A DNA stretch of 63,090 nt from Terripilifer ovatus (GCA_029222685.1 JARHVB010000032.1:1-63090), one strand, 5' to 3'; shown: positions 26,547 to 37,748, numbered from the stretch's first letter. Program-made: numbers and translations. Notes: generated by a model from the sequence alone, not told the origin.

Positions 26547-28298
26547 ATGGTTTTCAAGCATTTCCTGACGCTGGCCGCGGGCCTTGGCCTCGCGGTCTGC
26601 GTTTCCGGCGCGTCCCCTGCTCAAACGCGCGCGGTCGAGCCGGCGCCGCCGATCATCGCCTACGATGCGCGTGTGCTGCCGGTGCTGGCGCGCAACGGCA
26701 TGGTTGCCAGCCAGGAAGTGAAGGCGTCCCGCGTCGGCACCGAAATCCTGAAGCGCGGCGGAAACGCAGTCGACGCCGCTGTGGCCGTCGGCTTTGCATT
26801 GGCGGCAACCTTGCCGCAGGCCGGCAATCTCGGCGGCGGCGGTTTCATGCTCGTGCATCTGGCAAAAGAAAAGAAGACCATCGCCATCGACTACCGCGAG
26901 GCGGCGCCGGCCGACACGCCCAAGGACGTATTCCTGGATGACAAGGGCGATTTCGTGCCGGAACGCTCGCAGTCGAGCGGGCTCGGCGTCGGCGTCCCCG
27001 GCACGGTGGCGGGGCTCGTCCTGGCGCATCGCAAATACGGTTCCGGCAAGCTGACCCTGGCCCAGCTCATCGCGCCGGCCGTCGCGCTGGCCCAGAATGG
27101 TTTCACGGTCGACGACGATCTGGCGGACTCGCTGCCCCGGGCCATGCGCCGCATGGGCCGCTATCCGTCGAGCCGCGCCATCTTCACGAAAGACGGGAAG
27201 CCGCTTGGACGCGGCGACACGCTTATCCAGCGCGACCTGGCGAAATCGCTCGAACGGATCGCCAACCATGGCGCCGAGGGTTTTTATGACGGAGAGACGG
27301 CCCAGAAGCTCGTTGCCGCGGTTCGCGCCTACGGCGGCCGCATGACGCTCGCCGACCTGAAGGCCTACCATGCCATCGAACGCGAGCCGGTGCGCGGAAC
27401 CTATCGCGGCTGGGACGTGGTCTCGATGCCGCCACCGTCGTCGGGCGGCGTCCACCTGATCGAACTGCTTAATATTCTCGAGGGATGGCCGCTCAAGGAG
27501 ATGGGCCAGAATTCCGCGCAGACCATCCATGTGATGGCCGAATCCATGAAACGCGTTTACGCGGATCGCGCCGAATATATGGGCGATCCCGACTATGTGA
27601 AAATGCCGCTCGCCGGCCTGCTCTCCAAGCCATATGCGCAGAAGGTGCGCGAGCAGATATCGCTCGAGAAGGCTACGCCATCGAAGGAGATCAAGGCGGG
27701 AAATCCCCTGCCCTATGAGAGCGATCAGACAACCCATTATTCGGTGGTCGACCGCGACGGCAATGCCGTCTCCAATACTTATACGCTGAACTTTTCATAC
27801 GGCCTTGGACTCGTCGCCGACGGCACGGGCATCATCCTCAACAATGAGCTCGATGATTTCGCCGCCAAGGCCGGCGCAATGAATGCCTATGGCCTGCTTG
27901 GGGGCGCCGCCAATGCGCCCGGACCGAACAAGCGGCCTCTGTCGTCGATGACGCCGACCATGGTGTTCAAGAACGGTGAACTCGAAATCGTCACCGGTTC
28001 GCCGGGCGGCTCGCGCATTATCACCATCGTGCTGCAGGTCGTGCTCAACATTCTCGATCACGGCATGAATGCCGCCGAGGCGAGCGAGGCGGTGCGCATC
28101 CACCATCAATGGCAGCCGGACGAATTGCGCGTCGAACGCGGATTGTCGATCGACACCATCAAGCTACTGGAAGGCAAAGGCCACGATGTCCGCGTCGGCT
28201 CGACGTTCGGCTCGGCGCAGACGATCCACCGTCTCGACGGATTGCTGATGGGCGCCAGCGATTCACGCCAGCGCGGCGGTGGAGCAGTGGGGTATTAA
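26547..28298 (+). CDS. ggt: Gamma-glutamyltransferase
   Basis: The 583-aa preproenzyme has a signal peptide (to about SPAQT), the large-subunit region ([22 protein letters not shown]) and the autoprocessing site in [13 protein letters not shown], where Thr395 becomes the nucleophile of the small subunit. It hydrolyses or transfers the gamma-glutamyl group of glutathione in the periplasm. The region around the cleavage site closely matches E. coli Ggt. It is the second gene of the DUF1194 operon. Its stop overlaps the stop of convergent deoB. Confidence 0.96.
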   Translation: MVFKHFLTLAAGLGLAVCVSGASPAQTRAVEPAPPIIAYDARVLPVLARNGMVASQEVKASRVGTEILKRGGNAVDAAVAVGFALAATLPQAGNLGGGGFMLVHLAKEKKTIAIDYREAAPADTPKDVFLDDKGDFVPERSQSSGLGVGVPGTVAGLVLAHRKYGSGKLTLAQLIAPAVALAQNGFTVDDDLADSLPRAMRRMGRYPSSRAIFTKDGKPLGRGDTLIQRDLAKSLERIANHGAEGFYDGETAQKLVAAVRAYGGRMTLADLKAYHAIEREPVRGTYRGWDVVSMPPPSSGGVHLIELLNILEGWPLKEMGQNSAQTIHVMAESMKRVYADRAEYMGDPDYVKMPLAGLLSKPYAQKVREQISLEKATPSKEIKAGNPLPYESDQTTHYSVVDRDGNAVSNTYTLNFSYGLGLVADGTGIILNNELDDFAAKAGAMNAYGLLGGAANAPGPNKRPLSSMTPTMVFKNGELEIVTGSPGGSRIITIVLQVVLNILDHGMNAAEASEAVRIHHQWQPDELRVERGLSIDTIKLLEGKGHDVRVGSTFGSAQTIHRLDGLLMGASDSRQRGGGAVGY

Positions 28299-29515
28299 AG
28301 CCAGGTACTTCCAGCTATTGTCGAGGCGAGCCCGAGATGATGCGCGACGCTGGCGCCGATATCCGCGAAGCTTTCGCGCCGACCGATATTTCCGCCGGTG
28401 ATGCCGGGGCCGAAGCTGAGGATCGGCACATGCTCTCTGGTGTGATCCGTGCCGCTCCAGGTCGGATCATTGCCGTGATCGGCGGTGAGGATGCACAGAT
28501 CGCCGGCGCGCAGATGCGGACGCAGAGCGCCAAGCCGCACATCGAAGCGCTCAAGCCCCGCCGCATAGCCCGCGACATTGCGGCGATGGCCGAAGTCGGT
28601 GTCGAGATCGACGTAATTGGCGAAGATCAGCCCGCCGTCGCCCAGGGCACCGATCGCTTCCAGAGTGCGGTCGAACAACGCCATGTCGTCGTCGCCTTTG
28701 AGCACGCGGCCGCAATTCCGGTGGGCGAAAATATCGGCGATCTTGCCGATACAGGCGATATCCCTGCCCGCTTCCGCGGCGCGATCGAGAATATTGCCTT
28801 GCGGCGGCGGCATCGAGAAATCCCTGCGGTGCGGCGTGCGGCGGAAACTGCGGGCATCGTCGCCGACGAAGGGCCGCGCGATGACCCTGGCGATATGGAG
28901 CGGATCGACAAGGCCGCGCACGATGCGGCAGAGGTCATAGAGCCGCTCAAGCCCGAAGACCTGTTCATGAGCGGCAATCTGCAGCACCGAATCGACCGAC
29001 GTGTAGAGGATGGGCTTGCCTGTGCGCAGGTGTTCTTCACCGAGTTCGTCGATGATGGCGATGCCCGACGCATGGGTGTCGCCAAGAATGCCGGGCAGCT
29101 TGCCGGCGCGCACGATGTCGGCGACGAGACCGGCTGGAAAGGCCGGATCGGTCGGCGGAAAATAGCCGAAGCGGAACGAGGCTGGCGCGCCGGCGATTTC
29201 CCAATGACCAGAGGGCGTGTCCTTGCCCGGCGATGTCTCCACGCCATAGCCCCAGGCGGCATCCGCCAATATCGGCCCGTCAAGCCCCGGCGGCATGACG
29301 CCTGTCGAAGCCTGGGCGGCGCGGCCGAGGCCAAGCGATTGCATGACCGGCAGACGCAGCGGGCCTGCACGCCGGCCGTCGATATCGCAGCGGCCGGCGG
29401 CGCAGGCTTGCGCGATATGTCCCAGCGTATCGGCGCCGGCGTCGCCGAACAGATGCGCATCCGGCGCGGCGCCGCAGCCCAACGAGTCCAGGACGAGAAT
29501 GATCGCGCGCGCCAT
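28295..29515 (-). CDS. deoB: Phosphopentomutase
   Basis: The 406-aa enzyme of the alkaline phosphatase-like superfamily begins [20 protein letters not shown], with the first metal Asp, and carries [20 protein letters not shown] near the C-terminus with the conserved metal ligands. It interconverts ribose-1- or deoxyribose-1-phosphate with the 5-phosphates in nucleoside salvage. The PNP-like gene at 24440-25288 would normally supply its substrate, but that protein appears to have lost its active site. The gene stands 23 bp downstream of the yej operon on the same strand, so readthrough is likely. Confidence 0.95.
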   Translation of the reverse strand: MARAIILVLDSLGCGAAPDAHLFGDAGADTLGHIAQACAAGRCDIDGRRAGPLRLPVMQSLGLGRAAQASTGVMPPGLDGPILADAAWGYGVETSPGKDTPSGHWEIAGAPASFRFGYFPPTDPAFPAGLVADIVRAGKLPGILGDTHASGIAIIDELGEEHLRTGKPILYTSVDSVLQIAAHEQVFGLERLYDLCRIVRGLVDPLHIARVIARPFVGDDARSFRRTPHRRDFSMPPPQGNILDRAAEAGRDIACIGKIADIFAHRNCGRVLKGDDDMALFDRTLEAIGALGDGGLIFANYVDLDTDFGHRRNVAGYAAGLERFDVRLGALRPHLRAGDLCILTADHGNDPTWSGTDHTREHVPILSFGPGITGGNIGRRESFADIGASVAHHLGLASTIAGSTWL

Positions 29516-29538
29516 GCTGATCCGATGCGAACAGGTGC

Positions 29539-31173
29539 TTATTGATTCACCGAGCCGGAAAGATCGGCCTCGTGATTGAACGCGGCGGCAAACAAGGCGC
29601 GCGTATAGTCCGTCTTCGGCGCTGCAAACACGTCGATCGCCGGGCCCTGTTCGACCACCTTGCCGTAGCGCATGACGATGATGTCGGAGGCCAGCGCCCG
29701 CACCACCTTGAGGTCGTGGCTGATGAACATATAGGCCAGTTTGCGGCGCTGCTGCAGATCGCGCAACAGATCGACGATCTGCGCCTGCACCGACATGTCG
29801 AGCGCCGACGTCGGTTCGTCGAGCACGATAAATTGGGGCTCCAGCGCCATGGCTCTGGCGATGGCGATGCGCTGACGCTGACCGCCCGAGAATTCATGCG
29901 GGTAGCGGTCCATATCAGCAGGGTCGAGACCGGTATCGGCGAGCGCGCGGGCGACAATCGTCCTCTGTTCGGCCCGGCGCATGTTCGGATGCTGAATCCC
30001 CAAGCCCTCCGCCACGATCTCGGCAACCGACATGCGCGGCGACAGCGAGCCATAGGGGTCCTGGAACACCACCTGCATCTGCTGGCGCAGCGGCCGCATG
30101 TCGGCGCTCTGCAGGCCGTCGATGCGCTTGCCGAGAAAGACAATCGGGCCTTCGGAACGTATGAGGCGCAGCAGCGCCAGGCCCAGCGTGGTCTTGCCGG
30201 AGCCGGATTCGCCGACGACGCCAAGCGTCTGGCCTTCGCGTACGGTCAGCGAAATACCGTCGACAGCCTTGATATGACCGATGGTCTTGCGCAGGAAACC
30301 GCGCTTGATGGGAAACCACACCTTGATGTCGTCGCCCTTGACGACAACAGGCGCCTCGCTCGACGAAGCCGGCGGCAGGCCCTTGGGCTCGGCCGCCAGA
30401 AGCATTTTCGTGTAGGGATGCTGGGGCCGGTCGAACACCTGCGCCACCGGCCCCGCCTCGACGACACGGCCCTTCTGCATCACGCAGACATCATCGGCGA
30501 TGCGGCGCACAATGCCAAGATCATGGGTGATGAACAACATCGCCATGCCGAGCCTGGTCTGCAGTTCTTTCAGAAGTTTCAATATCTGCGCCTGCACCGT
30601 GACGTCGAGCGCCGTCGTCGGTTCGTCGGCGATCAGCAGCGAGGGACGATTGGCGAGCGCCATGGCGATCATCACACGCTGGCGCTGGCCGCCGGACAAT
30701 TGATGCGGATAGGCGCCGAGGCGCGTCGCGGGCTCCGGAATGCCGACTTCGGTCAGCAGTTCGACGATGCGCTGGCGTATTTTGTTGCCGCCAGACATGC
30801 CGTGCAGCTCGAGAATCTCGCCGATCTGCCGCTCGATCGTGTGCAGCGGGTTGAGCGATGTCATGGGTTCCTGGAACACCATGGTGATCTCGTTGCCGCG
30901 CACTGTCCGCAGCTTGTCCTCTGGCGCGCGCAAAAGGTCCTCGCCCTTGAACAGGGCCTCGCCGGTCGGAAATGTCGCCGAGGTCGCGCCGAGCAGGCGT
31001 ACGATGGACAAAGCTGTGACGGATTTTCCCGAGCCGGATTCGCCGACGATGGCAAGCGTGCGGCCGGCTGAGACCGAAAACGAAACGCGGTCGACCGCAA
31101 GGCTCGTCTTGCCGCCCTGGTGGAAGGCGACGGACAGGTTGCGGACGTCGAGGAGGGGCGTGGCGGTGCTCAT
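29539..31173 (-). CDS. yejF: Peptide ABC transporter ATPase with two nucleotide-binding domains (YejF-like)
   Basis: This 544-aa protein fuses two oligopeptide-type ATP-binding domains. The first Walker A is GESGSGKS (residues 44-51) with [15 protein letters not shown]. The second is [14 protein letters not shown] with [15 protein letters not shown]. Each half has LDEPT(S/T)ALD. It powers the YejBE permease with YejA as binding protein, importing peptides including microcin C-type compounds in enterobacteria. I chose ATG 31173, 10 bp after the yejE stop. It is the last gene of yejA-yejB-yejE-yejF. Confidence 0.93.
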   Translation of the reverse strand: MSTATPLLDVRNLSVAFHQGGKTSLAVDRVSFSVSAGRTLAIVGESGSGKSVTALSIVRLLGATSATFPTGEALFKGEDLLRAPEDKLRTVRGNEITMVFQEPMTSLNPLHTIERQIGEILELHGMSGGNKIRQRIVELLTEVGIPEPATRLGAYPHQLSGGQRQRVMIAMALANRPSLLIADEPTTALDVTVQAQILKLLKELQTRLGMAMLFITHDLGIVRRIADDVCVMQKGRVVEAGPVAQVFDRPQHPYTKMLLAAEPKGLPPASSSEAPVVVKGDDIKVWFPIKRGFLRKTIGHIKAVDGISLTVREGQTLGVVGESGSGKTTLGLALLRLIRSEGPIVFLGKRIDGLQSADMRPLRQQMQVVFQDPYGSLSPRMSVAEIVAEGLGIQHPNMRRAEQRTIVARALADTGLDPADMDRYPHEFSGGQRQRIAIARAMALEPQFIVLDEPTSALDMSVQAQIVDLLRDLQQRRKLAYMFISHDLKVVRALASDIIVMRYGKVVEQGPAIDVFAAPKTDYTRALFAAAFNHEADLSGSVNQ

Positions 31174-31183
31174 CGGTCGCGCC

Positions 31184-32368
31184 TCATGCGAATGTCTTTC
31201 TCGGATCGAAGGCATCGCGCACGGCTTCGCCGATGAAGATCAGCAGCGATAGCATGAGTGCGATCACGGCAAAGCCGGTCAGGCCCAGCCAGGGCGCCTG
31301 CAGATGCGACTTTCCTTGCAACAGAACCTCGCCAAGCGAAGGCGAGCCTGGGGGCAGGCCGAAGCCGAGGAAGTCCAGCGAGGTGAGCGTGGTGATCGAG
31401 GAATTGAGCACGAACGGCAGGAAGGTCAGTGTCGCCACCATCGCATTGGGCAGGATGTGGCGATACATGATCTTGGCGTTGGAAAGGCCGAGCGCGCGCG
31501 CCGCATTCACATATTCGAAGTTGCGGGCGCGCAGGAACTCCGCCCGCACCACATGCACGAGCGAGACCCACGAGAACAGCAGCAAAATACCAAGCAGGAT
31601 GAAGAAACTCGGGACCACGAAGGACGAGACGATGATCAGCAGGTAGAGATGCGGTAGCGACGACCAGATCTCGATGAAGCGCTGGAAGATCAGATCCGTC
31701 CAGCCGCCGAAATAGCCCTGGACGGCGCCCGCCGCGATACCGACGATCGAAGAGAACAGCGCCAGGATGAGGCCGAACAGCACCGAGATGCGGAAGCCAT
31801 AGATCAGGCGCGACAGGACATCGCGGCCCTGATCGTCCGTGCCGAACCAGTTCCATTCCAGATCGCGGCAGCCGGTAATCTTGCGCTCGGCCCCGTTGCG
31901 AACGGTGCGGCATTGCTCGTCGGTCAGCATCCAGGTGGGCGCTGCCGGCGCACCGAGCTTCTTATCCTCCGTGCCCTGGGGCAGATCGAGATTGCGGGTG
32001 TTGTAGGAGAAGCGCACCGGCGGCCAGATCATCCAGCCGTTCTTGTTGATCTCGTCGGCGATGGTCGGATCGCGGTAGTCGGTCTGCGCCAGGAAGCCGC
32101 CGAACTTCTCTTCCGGATAGTCGAAGATGATGGGCGACAGGAGTTCGCCCTTGTAGGACATCAGAATCGGCCGGTCGTTGGCGATGAGTTCGGCGACCAG
32201 GGAGAGGGCGAACAATACGATAAAAATCCACAGCGACCAGTAGCCGCGCTTGTTGGCGCGGAAGTTGGCCAGCCTGCGCCGGTTGATCGGCGACAGGGCA
32301 ATCCAACCGTCCTTCGGCAAGGCCGGCGCCAGATCCGGTCTCGTGGTTGTTTCCGCTGTCGTATCCAT
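31184..32368 (-). CDS. yejE: Peptide ABC transporter permease YejE
   Basis: The 394-aa permease has an N-terminal anchor (YWSLWIFIVLFALSLVAELI), the long periplasmic insert typical of YejE (residues about 60-180), then the BPD_transp_1 domain with the EAA-type loop EYVNAARALGLSNAKIMYRH and a FLGFGLPPGSPSLGE motif. ATG 32368 lies one base after the yejB stop; an alternative start at 32389 would overlap yejB. It forms the inner-membrane channel with YejB. Confidence 0.93.
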   Translation of the reverse strand: MDTTAETTTRPDLAPALPKDGWIALSPINRRRLANFRANKRGYWSLWIFIVLFALSLVAELIANDRPILMSYKGELLSPIIFDYPEEKFGGFLAQTDYRDPTIADEINKNGWMIWPPVRFSYNTRNLDLPQGTEDKKLGAPAAPTWMLTDEQCRTVRNGAERKITGCRDLEWNWFGTDDQGRDVLSRLIYGFRISVLFGLILALFSSIVGIAAGAVQGYFGGWTDLIFQRFIEIWSSLPHLYLLIIVSSFVVPSFFILLGILLLFSWVSLVHVVRAEFLRARNFEYVNAARALGLSNAKIMYRHILPNAMVATLTFLPFVLNSSITTLTSLDFLGFGLPPGSPSLGEVLLQGKSHLQAPWLGLTGFAVIALMLSLLIFIGEAVRDAFDPRKTFA

Positions 32369-32369
32369 A

Positions 32370-33461
32370 TCAGACCTGCCGCGTTTCAAAATCGATCCGC
32401 GGGTCGATCCATGTGTAGATGAGATCGGAGAGCAGGTTCACGACGAGACCCAGCAACGAGAAGATATAGAGATTGGCGAACACCACCGGATAGTCGCGGT
32501 TGACGATGGATTCAAACGATAGCAGCCCGAGGCCATCGAGCGTGAATATGTTTTCGATCAGCAACGAACCGGTGAAAAAGGCGCTGACAAAGGCGCCGGG
32601 AAAACCGGCGATGACGATCAGCATGGCGTTGCGGAACACGTGGCCGTAGAGCACCTGCCGCTCACTCAGCCCTTTCATGCGTGCGGTGAGCACATATTGC
32701 TTGCGGATCTCGTCGAGAAACGAATTCTTCGTCAGAAATGTCGATGTAGCAAAAGCGCCGATGGCCATGGCCGTGATCGGCAAGGCCAGGTGCCAGAAAT
32801 AGTCGGCGACCTTGCCGAGCATGGAAAGCTGGTCGAAATTCTCCGACGTCAGCCCGCGCAGGGGAAAGATCTGCCAGAACGATCCACCGGCAAAAAGGAC
32901 CACGAGCAGCACTGCAAAAAGGAAACTCGGAATCGCATAGCCGACGATGACGACGGCCGACGTCCAGATGTCGAACGTCGATCCGTCGCGCACGGCCTTG
33001 CGTATTCCTAACGGAATCGAGATCGCGTAGGACAGCAAGGTCATCCACAGACCGAGCGAGACCGAGACAGGCAGTTTTTCGCGGATCAGCTGCAGCACCG
33101 GCGTATCGCGGAAAAAGCTCCTGCCGAAATCGAAGAACAGAAAGTCCTTCATCATCTTCAAAAAGCGCTCGGGCGCCGGCTTGTCGAAACCGAACTGCTT
33201 GTTGAGGTCCTCGATCAGCTTGGCGTCGAGCCCCTGGGCGCCGCGATAGCCGGTGTCCGACGCCTGCATCTGCGCCGCGCCGATATCCCCCCCGCCGCCG
33301 CTGATGCGGCCTGTTGCACCCGAGTCGAGGCCCTGCAATTGCGCCATGATCCGCTCCACCGGGCCACCCGGCGCGAACTGGATGATGGCGAAGGAGATGA
33401 GAAGAATGCCGACCAGTGTCGGGATCATCAGCAGCAGGCGGCGGGCGATATAGGCGAGCAT
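32370..33461 (-). CDS. yejB: Peptide ABC transporter permease YejB
   Basis: The 363-aa permease of the DppB/OppB type begins MLAYIARRLLLMIPTLVGIL and has the family's periplasmic insert (about residues 45-110), then five further membrane segments and the EAA-type loop KQYVLTARMKGLSERQVLYG. It follows yejA by 45 bp on the same strand and is nearly fused to yejE. The order yejA-yejB-yejE-yejF equals that of E. coli. Confidence 0.93.
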   Translation of the reverse strand: MLAYIARRLLLMIPTLVGILLISFAIIQFAPGGPVERIMAQLQGLDSGATGRISGGGGDIGAAQMQASDTGYRGAQGLDAKLIEDLNKQFGFDKPAPERFLKMMKDFLFFDFGRSFFRDTPVLQLIREKLPVSVSLGLWMTLLSYAISIPLGIRKAVRDGSTFDIWTSAVVIVGYAIPSFLFAVLLVVLFAGGSFWQIFPLRGLTSENFDQLSMLGKVADYFWHLALPITAMAIGAFATSTFLTKNSFLDEIRKQYVLTARMKGLSERQVLYGHVFRNAMLIVIAGFPGAFVSAFFTGSLLIENIFTLDGLGLLSFESIVNRDYPVVFANLYIFSLLGLVVNLLSDLIYTWIDPRIDFETRQV

Positions 33462-33506
33462 GGTGATCCGCCTCCTAAACGCAGCGGATCATGGGGGAAA
33501 ATCGCA

Positions 33507-35381
33507 TCAACCGGAGACTCCAATTTTCTTCGCCTTGTCGGCGTCCCACCACCAGATGCCCGGCGCCCCGGTGCCGTATTTGGGCGTATTTTCCGGCCGG
33601 CCGAAGACGTCCCAATGGGCAATAAGCGAATTTTCCTTATACCAGTGAGGCACCCAATAGCGCCCGGCGCGCAACAGCCGATCGAGCACACGGGCGGCGA
33701 CATTCAACTCCTCGCGTGTCTTGGCCTGGGCGATCAGGTCGATCATCGCATCGATGGCGGGATTTGCTATGCCCGGCATGTTGCGTGACCCGGGTGTCTT
33801 CGCCGCCTGCGACCCGTAAACATTGCGCAGGCCGTCGCCCGGTGTGAACGATCCGCCCAGCGCCATGGTGATCGTATCGAAATCGAAATCGTCGAGCCGG
33901 CGCTTGTATTGTGCAGCATCGACCTGGCGAAACGTCGATTCGATTCCGAGCCGGCGCAGGTTGGCCTGAAACGGCTCCGTATGCGGCTTCAGCGCGCCCG
34001 AGGAATCCAGAAATTCGATCTCGAGGAACTGTCCATCCGGCAGGCGCATGCGGCTGCCGTCGCGCTTGCATCCGGCGGCCAGCAACAGTTCATTGGCGCG
34101 GCGCAGGAGATTGCGGTCGGAGCCCGAGCCGTCGGACTGCGGTGGGCTCCAGGGCTCACCGAACACATCCTCCGAAATTTTTCCGCGAAACGGTTCGAGC
34201 AGCTTGAGCTCATCGCCGCCGGGCTTGCCGGTGGCCTTCATGTCGGAATTCTCAAAATACGAGGTCAGCCGCGTATAGGCGCCATACATGATGTTGCGGT
34301 TGGTCCATTCGAAATCGAACGCCAGGGCGATCGCCTCGCGGACGCGCGGATCGGCGAATTTCGAGCGGCGCGTATTGAAGAACCAACCCTGCGTGCCGAC
34401 AGGCGTGCCGCTGCGCAATTCGATGCGTTTGATGCGCCCTTCCTTCACCGCCGGAAAGTCATAGGCCGTCGCCCAGAAGCGCGCCGTGAATTCCTCGTGG
34501 TAATTGGTTTCGCCCGTCTTGAAGCCCTCAAAACCGATCTGTCGCTCGCGATAATATTCATAACGGATGCGATCGAAATTGTTGGTGCCGACGTTCACCG
34601 GCAGTTTCTCGCCCCAGTAATCCTTGACGCGCTCGAACTCGATGTAGCGGCCCTGTTCGAAACGCAGGACCTTGTAAGGACCGGACGCCAACGGCGCGTC
34701 CAAAGTCGAGCCCTCGAAATCGCGCCCCTTCCACCAGGCCTGGGAGAAGATCGGCAAGCCGCCGACGACAAGGTGAACATCACGGCTGCGCCCGGGTACG
34801 AATTTCACCACCAGCGTGTCGTCGCCATCGGCGCTGGCGCCGGCAAAATCGCGCAGGATCGAACGATAGACCGGATGGCCCTTCTCCTTCAGGATATTGA
34901 AGGAGAACGCCGCATCGGCGGCGGTGAGGCGCGAGCCGTCATGGAAGCGGGCTTCCGGACGCAGGGTGAAACGGTAGGTCAGCTTGTCGGGTGAAATGCG
35001 CACGGAGCGTGCGACGAGGCCATAGAGCGATCCAGGCTCATCGGCGGTGCCCGACATCAGCGTATCGAAGGTCGAGTCCATGCCGGCAGCGCCAGCGCCG
35101 CGCAGGACGTAGATATTGAGCGTGTCGAAGGTTTCGAAATCCTGATTGCCGCTACCGGCGCGGATCTGCAGGCGCAAAGTGCCACCCTTGGGCGCGTCCG
35201 GATTGACGTAGCCGAAGTATTTGAAGTCTGGCGGGAGAGCGAGATCGCCGAACGTGGACAGGCCATGCGTCTCGGTCCAGTTCTCCTCCTCCGCAAATGC
35301 CTTGCTGGCGCCTGCCGGCATTGCCATGGCGGCGGTCGCGGCGGCGGCGAGTTCGAGCGTCTTGCGGCGCGTCAGATGCAT
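33507..35381 (-). CDS. yejA: Extracellular peptide-binding protein YejA-like (SBP family 5)
   Basis: The 624-aa protein has a twin-arginine-like signal (MHLTRRKTLELAAAATAAMA, cleavage near SKAFA) and an SBP_bac_5 fold (DAPKGGTLRLQI, then YRFTLRPEARFHDGSRLTAAD, and the C-terminal DGLRNVYGSQAAKTPGSRN). It delivers peptides to YejBE in the periplasm. It is the first gene of the leftward operon. The length (E. coli YejA is about 600 aa) and context support YejA over other family 5 binding proteins. Confidence 0.9.
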   Translation of the reverse strand: MHLTRRKTLELAAAATAAMAMPAGASKAFAEEENWTETHGLSTFGDLALPPDFKYFGYVNPDAPKGGTLRLQIRAGSGNQDFETFDTLNIYVLRGAGAAGMDSTFDTLMSGTADEPGSLYGLVARSVRISPDKLTYRFTLRPEARFHDGSRLTAADAAFSFNILKEKGHPVYRSILRDFAGASADGDDTLVVKFVPGRSRDVHLVVGGLPIFSQAWWKGRDFEGSTLDAPLASGPYKVLRFEQGRYIEFERVKDYWGEKLPVNVGTNNFDRIRYEYYRERQIGFEGFKTGETNYHEEFTARFWATAYDFPAVKEGRIKRIELRSGTPVGTQGWFFNTRRSKFADPRVREAIALAFDFEWTNRNIMYGAYTRLTSYFENSDMKATGKPGGDELKLLEPFRGKISEDVFGEPWSPPQSDGSGSDRNLLRRANELLLAAGCKRDGSRMRLPDGQFLEIEFLDSSGALKPHTEPFQANLRRLGIESTFRQVDAAQYKRRLDDFDFDTITMALGGSFTPGDGLRNVYGSQAAKTPGSRNMPGIANPAIDAMIDLIAQAKTREELNVAARVLDRLLRAGRYWVPHWYKENSLIAHWDVFGRPENTPKYGTGAPGIWWWDADKAKKIGVSG

Positions 35382-35479
35382 GAAAATAGACCTGCTGCTG
35401 TTGTTCGATCCAGGCGCGATGATTCGTTGGGATTATGTCGGTTTTTCGTGCCGCCGCCAGCGTCAGCCAAGCGCGCAAC

Positions 35480-35507
35480 AAAAAAGGCCGGACGTTCAGC
35501 CCGGCCT
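35480..35507 (-). terminator. Rho-independent terminator of the cytochrome c gene
   Basis: On the minus strand AGGCCGG (35507-35501) pairs with CCGGCCT (35491-35485) around a 9-nt loop and is followed by a T6 tract (35485-35480). It lies about 27 bp after the cytochrome stop and before the yejA promoter. Confidence 0.85.
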
Positions 35508-35533
35508 CTTTGAATACGTCGAAATAGCGACGC

Positions 35534-36118
35534 TTATTTGGCCGGCGCCGGCGCAGGCGCTGCCGTCGGCAGCGGCACCGGATTGTCGGAGAGCGTGCGC
35601 AGATAGGCCAGCAGGTCGCCGCGCTGGGTGTCGCTCTTGAGACCGCCGAAGGTCATCTTGGTGCCGTTGGCATAACCGCGCGGATTGGTGACGAAGGTGT
35701 TCAGGTGCTCGAACGTCCAGGTCTGATCGGATTTCGAGCGCTCCAGGATGGCGGGCGAATAGGCGAAGCCGGGCATGGAGCCAATGTGGCGTCCGACGAC
35801 GCCGAAAAGGGTCGGACCTTGCTTGACCGGCGCGTCCTTCTCGAAATTGTGGCAGACGCTGCACTGCGCCTTGGCGACAGCCGCACCCTTGGTCGGATCG
35901 GCCTTGGCAAGGAGTTCGGCGACCGGGACGGCGGCAGGCGCTGTGGCAGCTGCACCGCCACCGGCGTGCTCCGCTTCCACTGCCGGCAGATCGTATCCGG
36001 CGACCTTCGGAAGCGGGACGTGGAAAATCGAATCCGTGACGATACCCAGTCCCATCAGGAACAGCAGCGTGCCGAGCACCGCGCCGGCAATCTTATTGAA
36101 CTCAAAGGAATCCATCAT
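35534..36118 (-). CDS. Membrane-anchored c-type cytochrome (CycM/c552-like)
   Basis: The 194-aa protein starts MMDSFEFNKIAG (ATG 36118; the next ATG at 36115 is equivalent) and has one membrane anchor at about residues 10-27. An Ala/Pro-rich hinge is followed by a class I cytochrome c domain with heme motif Cys86-x2-Cys89-His90 and a distal Met in NGTKMTFGG. Such anchored cytochromes pass electrons from the bc1 complex to aa3 oxidase. An alternative start at 36235 adds a basic stretch and is less likely. It is monocistronic, with a good terminator. Confidence 0.92.
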   Translation of the reverse strand: MMDSFEFNKIAGAVLGTLLFLMGLGIVTDSIFHVPLPKVAGYDLPAVEAEHAGGGAAATAPAAVPVAELLAKADPTKGAAVAKAQCSVCHNFEKDAPVKQGPTLFGVVGRHIGSMPGFAYSPAILERSKSDQTWTFEHLNTFVTNPRGYANGTKMTFGGLKSDTQRGDLLAYLRTLSDNPVPLPTAAPAPAPAK

Positions 36119-36300
36119 CGTCTGAAGGCTCCGCCCAGATGCCAGACCGCGAAAAGCTCCGCACGCCGGAAGCCCGGCAGTTCGGATGCGCTGGGATAGC
36201 CGCTTTGCGGGCGCTTTGGCAACTCGTATAAGCATTCCAAATTGCTACTTTTTGCCGCCCGACGGCCCCCTCCAATCCACAGCCCAAAAGCCTCCCCAAA

Positions 36301-37044
36301 ATGTCTTCGGAAATGTCCGCGTCGCCCATCGTCCTCGTTCCCGCCCGCATGTCCTCAACCCGCCTGCCCGGCAAGCCGCTGGCGGACATCCACGGCCAGC
36401 CGATGATCGTGCATGTCTGGCGGCGGGCCATGGAAGCGGCGGTCGGACCGGTTGTGGTGGCCGCTGATGCGCCCGAGATCGTTGCCGCAGTGGAAAAAGC
36501 CGGCGGCACAGCCGTGCTGACGCGCCCCGACCATCCCTCGGGCTCCGACCGCATTTTCGAGGCCATCCGCCTGTTCGATCCGGCCGGCAAGCATGACGTT
36601 GTGGTCAACGTGCAGGGCGACCTGCCGACGATCGACCCGGAATCGGTGCGCGCCGCGCTCGAACCGCTGGCCGACCCATCTGTGGATATCTCGACCCTGG
36701 CGGCGGAAATCCGCCGCCAGGAGGAAAAAACCGACTCGAATGTAGTCAAGCTTGTAGGCACGACTGTCGCGCCGCGCCGCCAGCGAGCGCTTTATTTCAC
36801 GCGCGCCACGGCGCCTTGGGGCGATGGTCCGCTGTTTCACCATATCGGGCTTTATGCCTATCGACGGGCGGCGCTCGAACGCTTCGTCGCCCTGCCGCCC
36901 TCGCCGCTCGAACTGCGCGAGCGGCTGGAGCAGTTGCGCGCGCTCGAAGCCGGCATGCGCATCGACGCCATGGTCGTGGACACTGTCCCCCTTGGCGTCG
37001 ATACGCCACACGATCTCGACCGCGCGCGGCAACTGCTGCGATAG
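36301..37044 (+). CDS. kdsB: 3-deoxy-manno-octulosonate cytidylyltransferase
   Basis: The 247-aa enzyme makes CMP-KDO for lipid A/LPS core assembly in the cytoplasm. It shows the nucleotide-binding start [19 protein letters not shown], the [11 protein letters not shown] motif, [16 protein letters not shown], and the C-terminal [12 protein letters not shown]. The length is normal. It is divergent from the cytochrome gene and convergent with maiA, whose stop lies one base away. Confidence 0.96.
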   Translation: MSSEMSASPIVLVPARMSSTRLPGKPLADIHGQPMIVHVWRRAMEAAVGPVVVAADAPEIVAAVEKAGGTAVLTRPDHPSGSDRIFEAIRLFDPAGKHDVVVNVQGDLPTIDPESVRAALEPLADPSVDISTLAAEIRRQEEKTDSNVVKLVGTTVAPRRQRALYFTRATAPWGDGPLFHHIGLYAYRRAALERFVALPPSPLELRERLEQLRALEAGMRIDAMVVDTVPLGVDTPHDLDRARQLLR

Positions 37045-37045
37045 G

Positions 37046-37678
37046 TTATTCCGCGTCGGGCTGCTTTTCCGGCACAGCGTCGGCGAAGGCAGGCAGCTTA
37101 AGGCAGGCCGCCTCCGCTTCGAGAATACGCTTGAAGCCCGAGATATCGGCGCCGAAGCGACGCGCATTCACCAGTTGCGGCACCAGGCAGATATCCGCCA
37201 TCGTCGGCGTGTCGCCGAAACAGAACGGGCCTTTCTCGGCGGCGATCAGCGCCTCGCAGGCCTGAAGCCCGTCGAAATTGACCTCCTTGGCCCAGCGGGT
37301 GACGTTTGCCTGGTCGATGCCGAAGGCCGCCAGCTTGTTGAGCGGCCCAAGATTCTGCACGGGATGGATGTCGCAGGACACGGCAAGCGCGAAGGCACGC
37401 ACTTTTGCCCGGTTGACCGGATCTTTCGGCAGCAGCGGCGGCTGCGGGTGCGTCTCGTCGAGCCATTCCATGATGGCGATGGATTGCGTCAGGACCGTTC
37501 CGTCGTCGAGCAGCAGGGACGGCACGAGCCCCTGCGGATTGATCTTGAGATAATCATCCGATTTCTGCTCGCCCTTGCGCAGGTGGCGGAAGGCATGCTC
37601 GACCTTGATGCCCTTCACGTTGAGCGCGATGCGCACGCGGTAGGACGCGCCGCTTCTGAAATATCCGATGAGTTTCAT
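37046..37678 (-). CDS. maiA: Maleylacetoacetate isomerase (zeta-class GST)
   Basis: The 210-aa protein starts MKLIGYFRSGASYRVRIALN; GGGAG lies 3-8 bases upstream of ATG 37678. The Ser-containing SGASYRVR motif is the glutathione-activating signature of zeta-class transferases. NPQGLVPSLLLDDG and the C-terminal helical domain follow. It isomerises maleylacetoacetate to fumarylacetoacetate in tyrosine or homogentisate breakdown. No other homogentisate genes are adjacent, so a generic GST role cannot be excluded. Confidence 0.88.
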   Translation of the reverse strand: MKLIGYFRSGASYRVRIALNVKGIKVEHAFRHLRKGEQKSDDYLKINPQGLVPSLLLDDGTVLTQSIAIMEWLDETHPQPPLLPKDPVNRAKVRAFALAVSCDIHPVQNLGPLNKLAAFGIDQANVTRWAKEVNFDGLQACEALIAAEKGPFCFGDTPTMADICLVPQLVNARRFGADISGFKRILEAEAACLKLPAFADAVPEKQPDAE

Positions 37679-37748
37679 GCTCTCCCTTTCCAATTCTGTT
37701 CGCCCGGACGGTTGCGCGGCAAGATAGCGGCGGCGGCGGCGAGGTCAA

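Noticed and set aside
28109..29545. 478-aa open frame antisense to deoB
   Set aside because: It mirrors deoB codon bias and shows no family motif; deoB is unmistakable on the other strand.
29539..35381. A microcin C immunity or biosynthesis locus around yejABEF
   Set aside because: No mcc-type synthesis or immunity genes are adjacent; the operon is a normal peptide importer.
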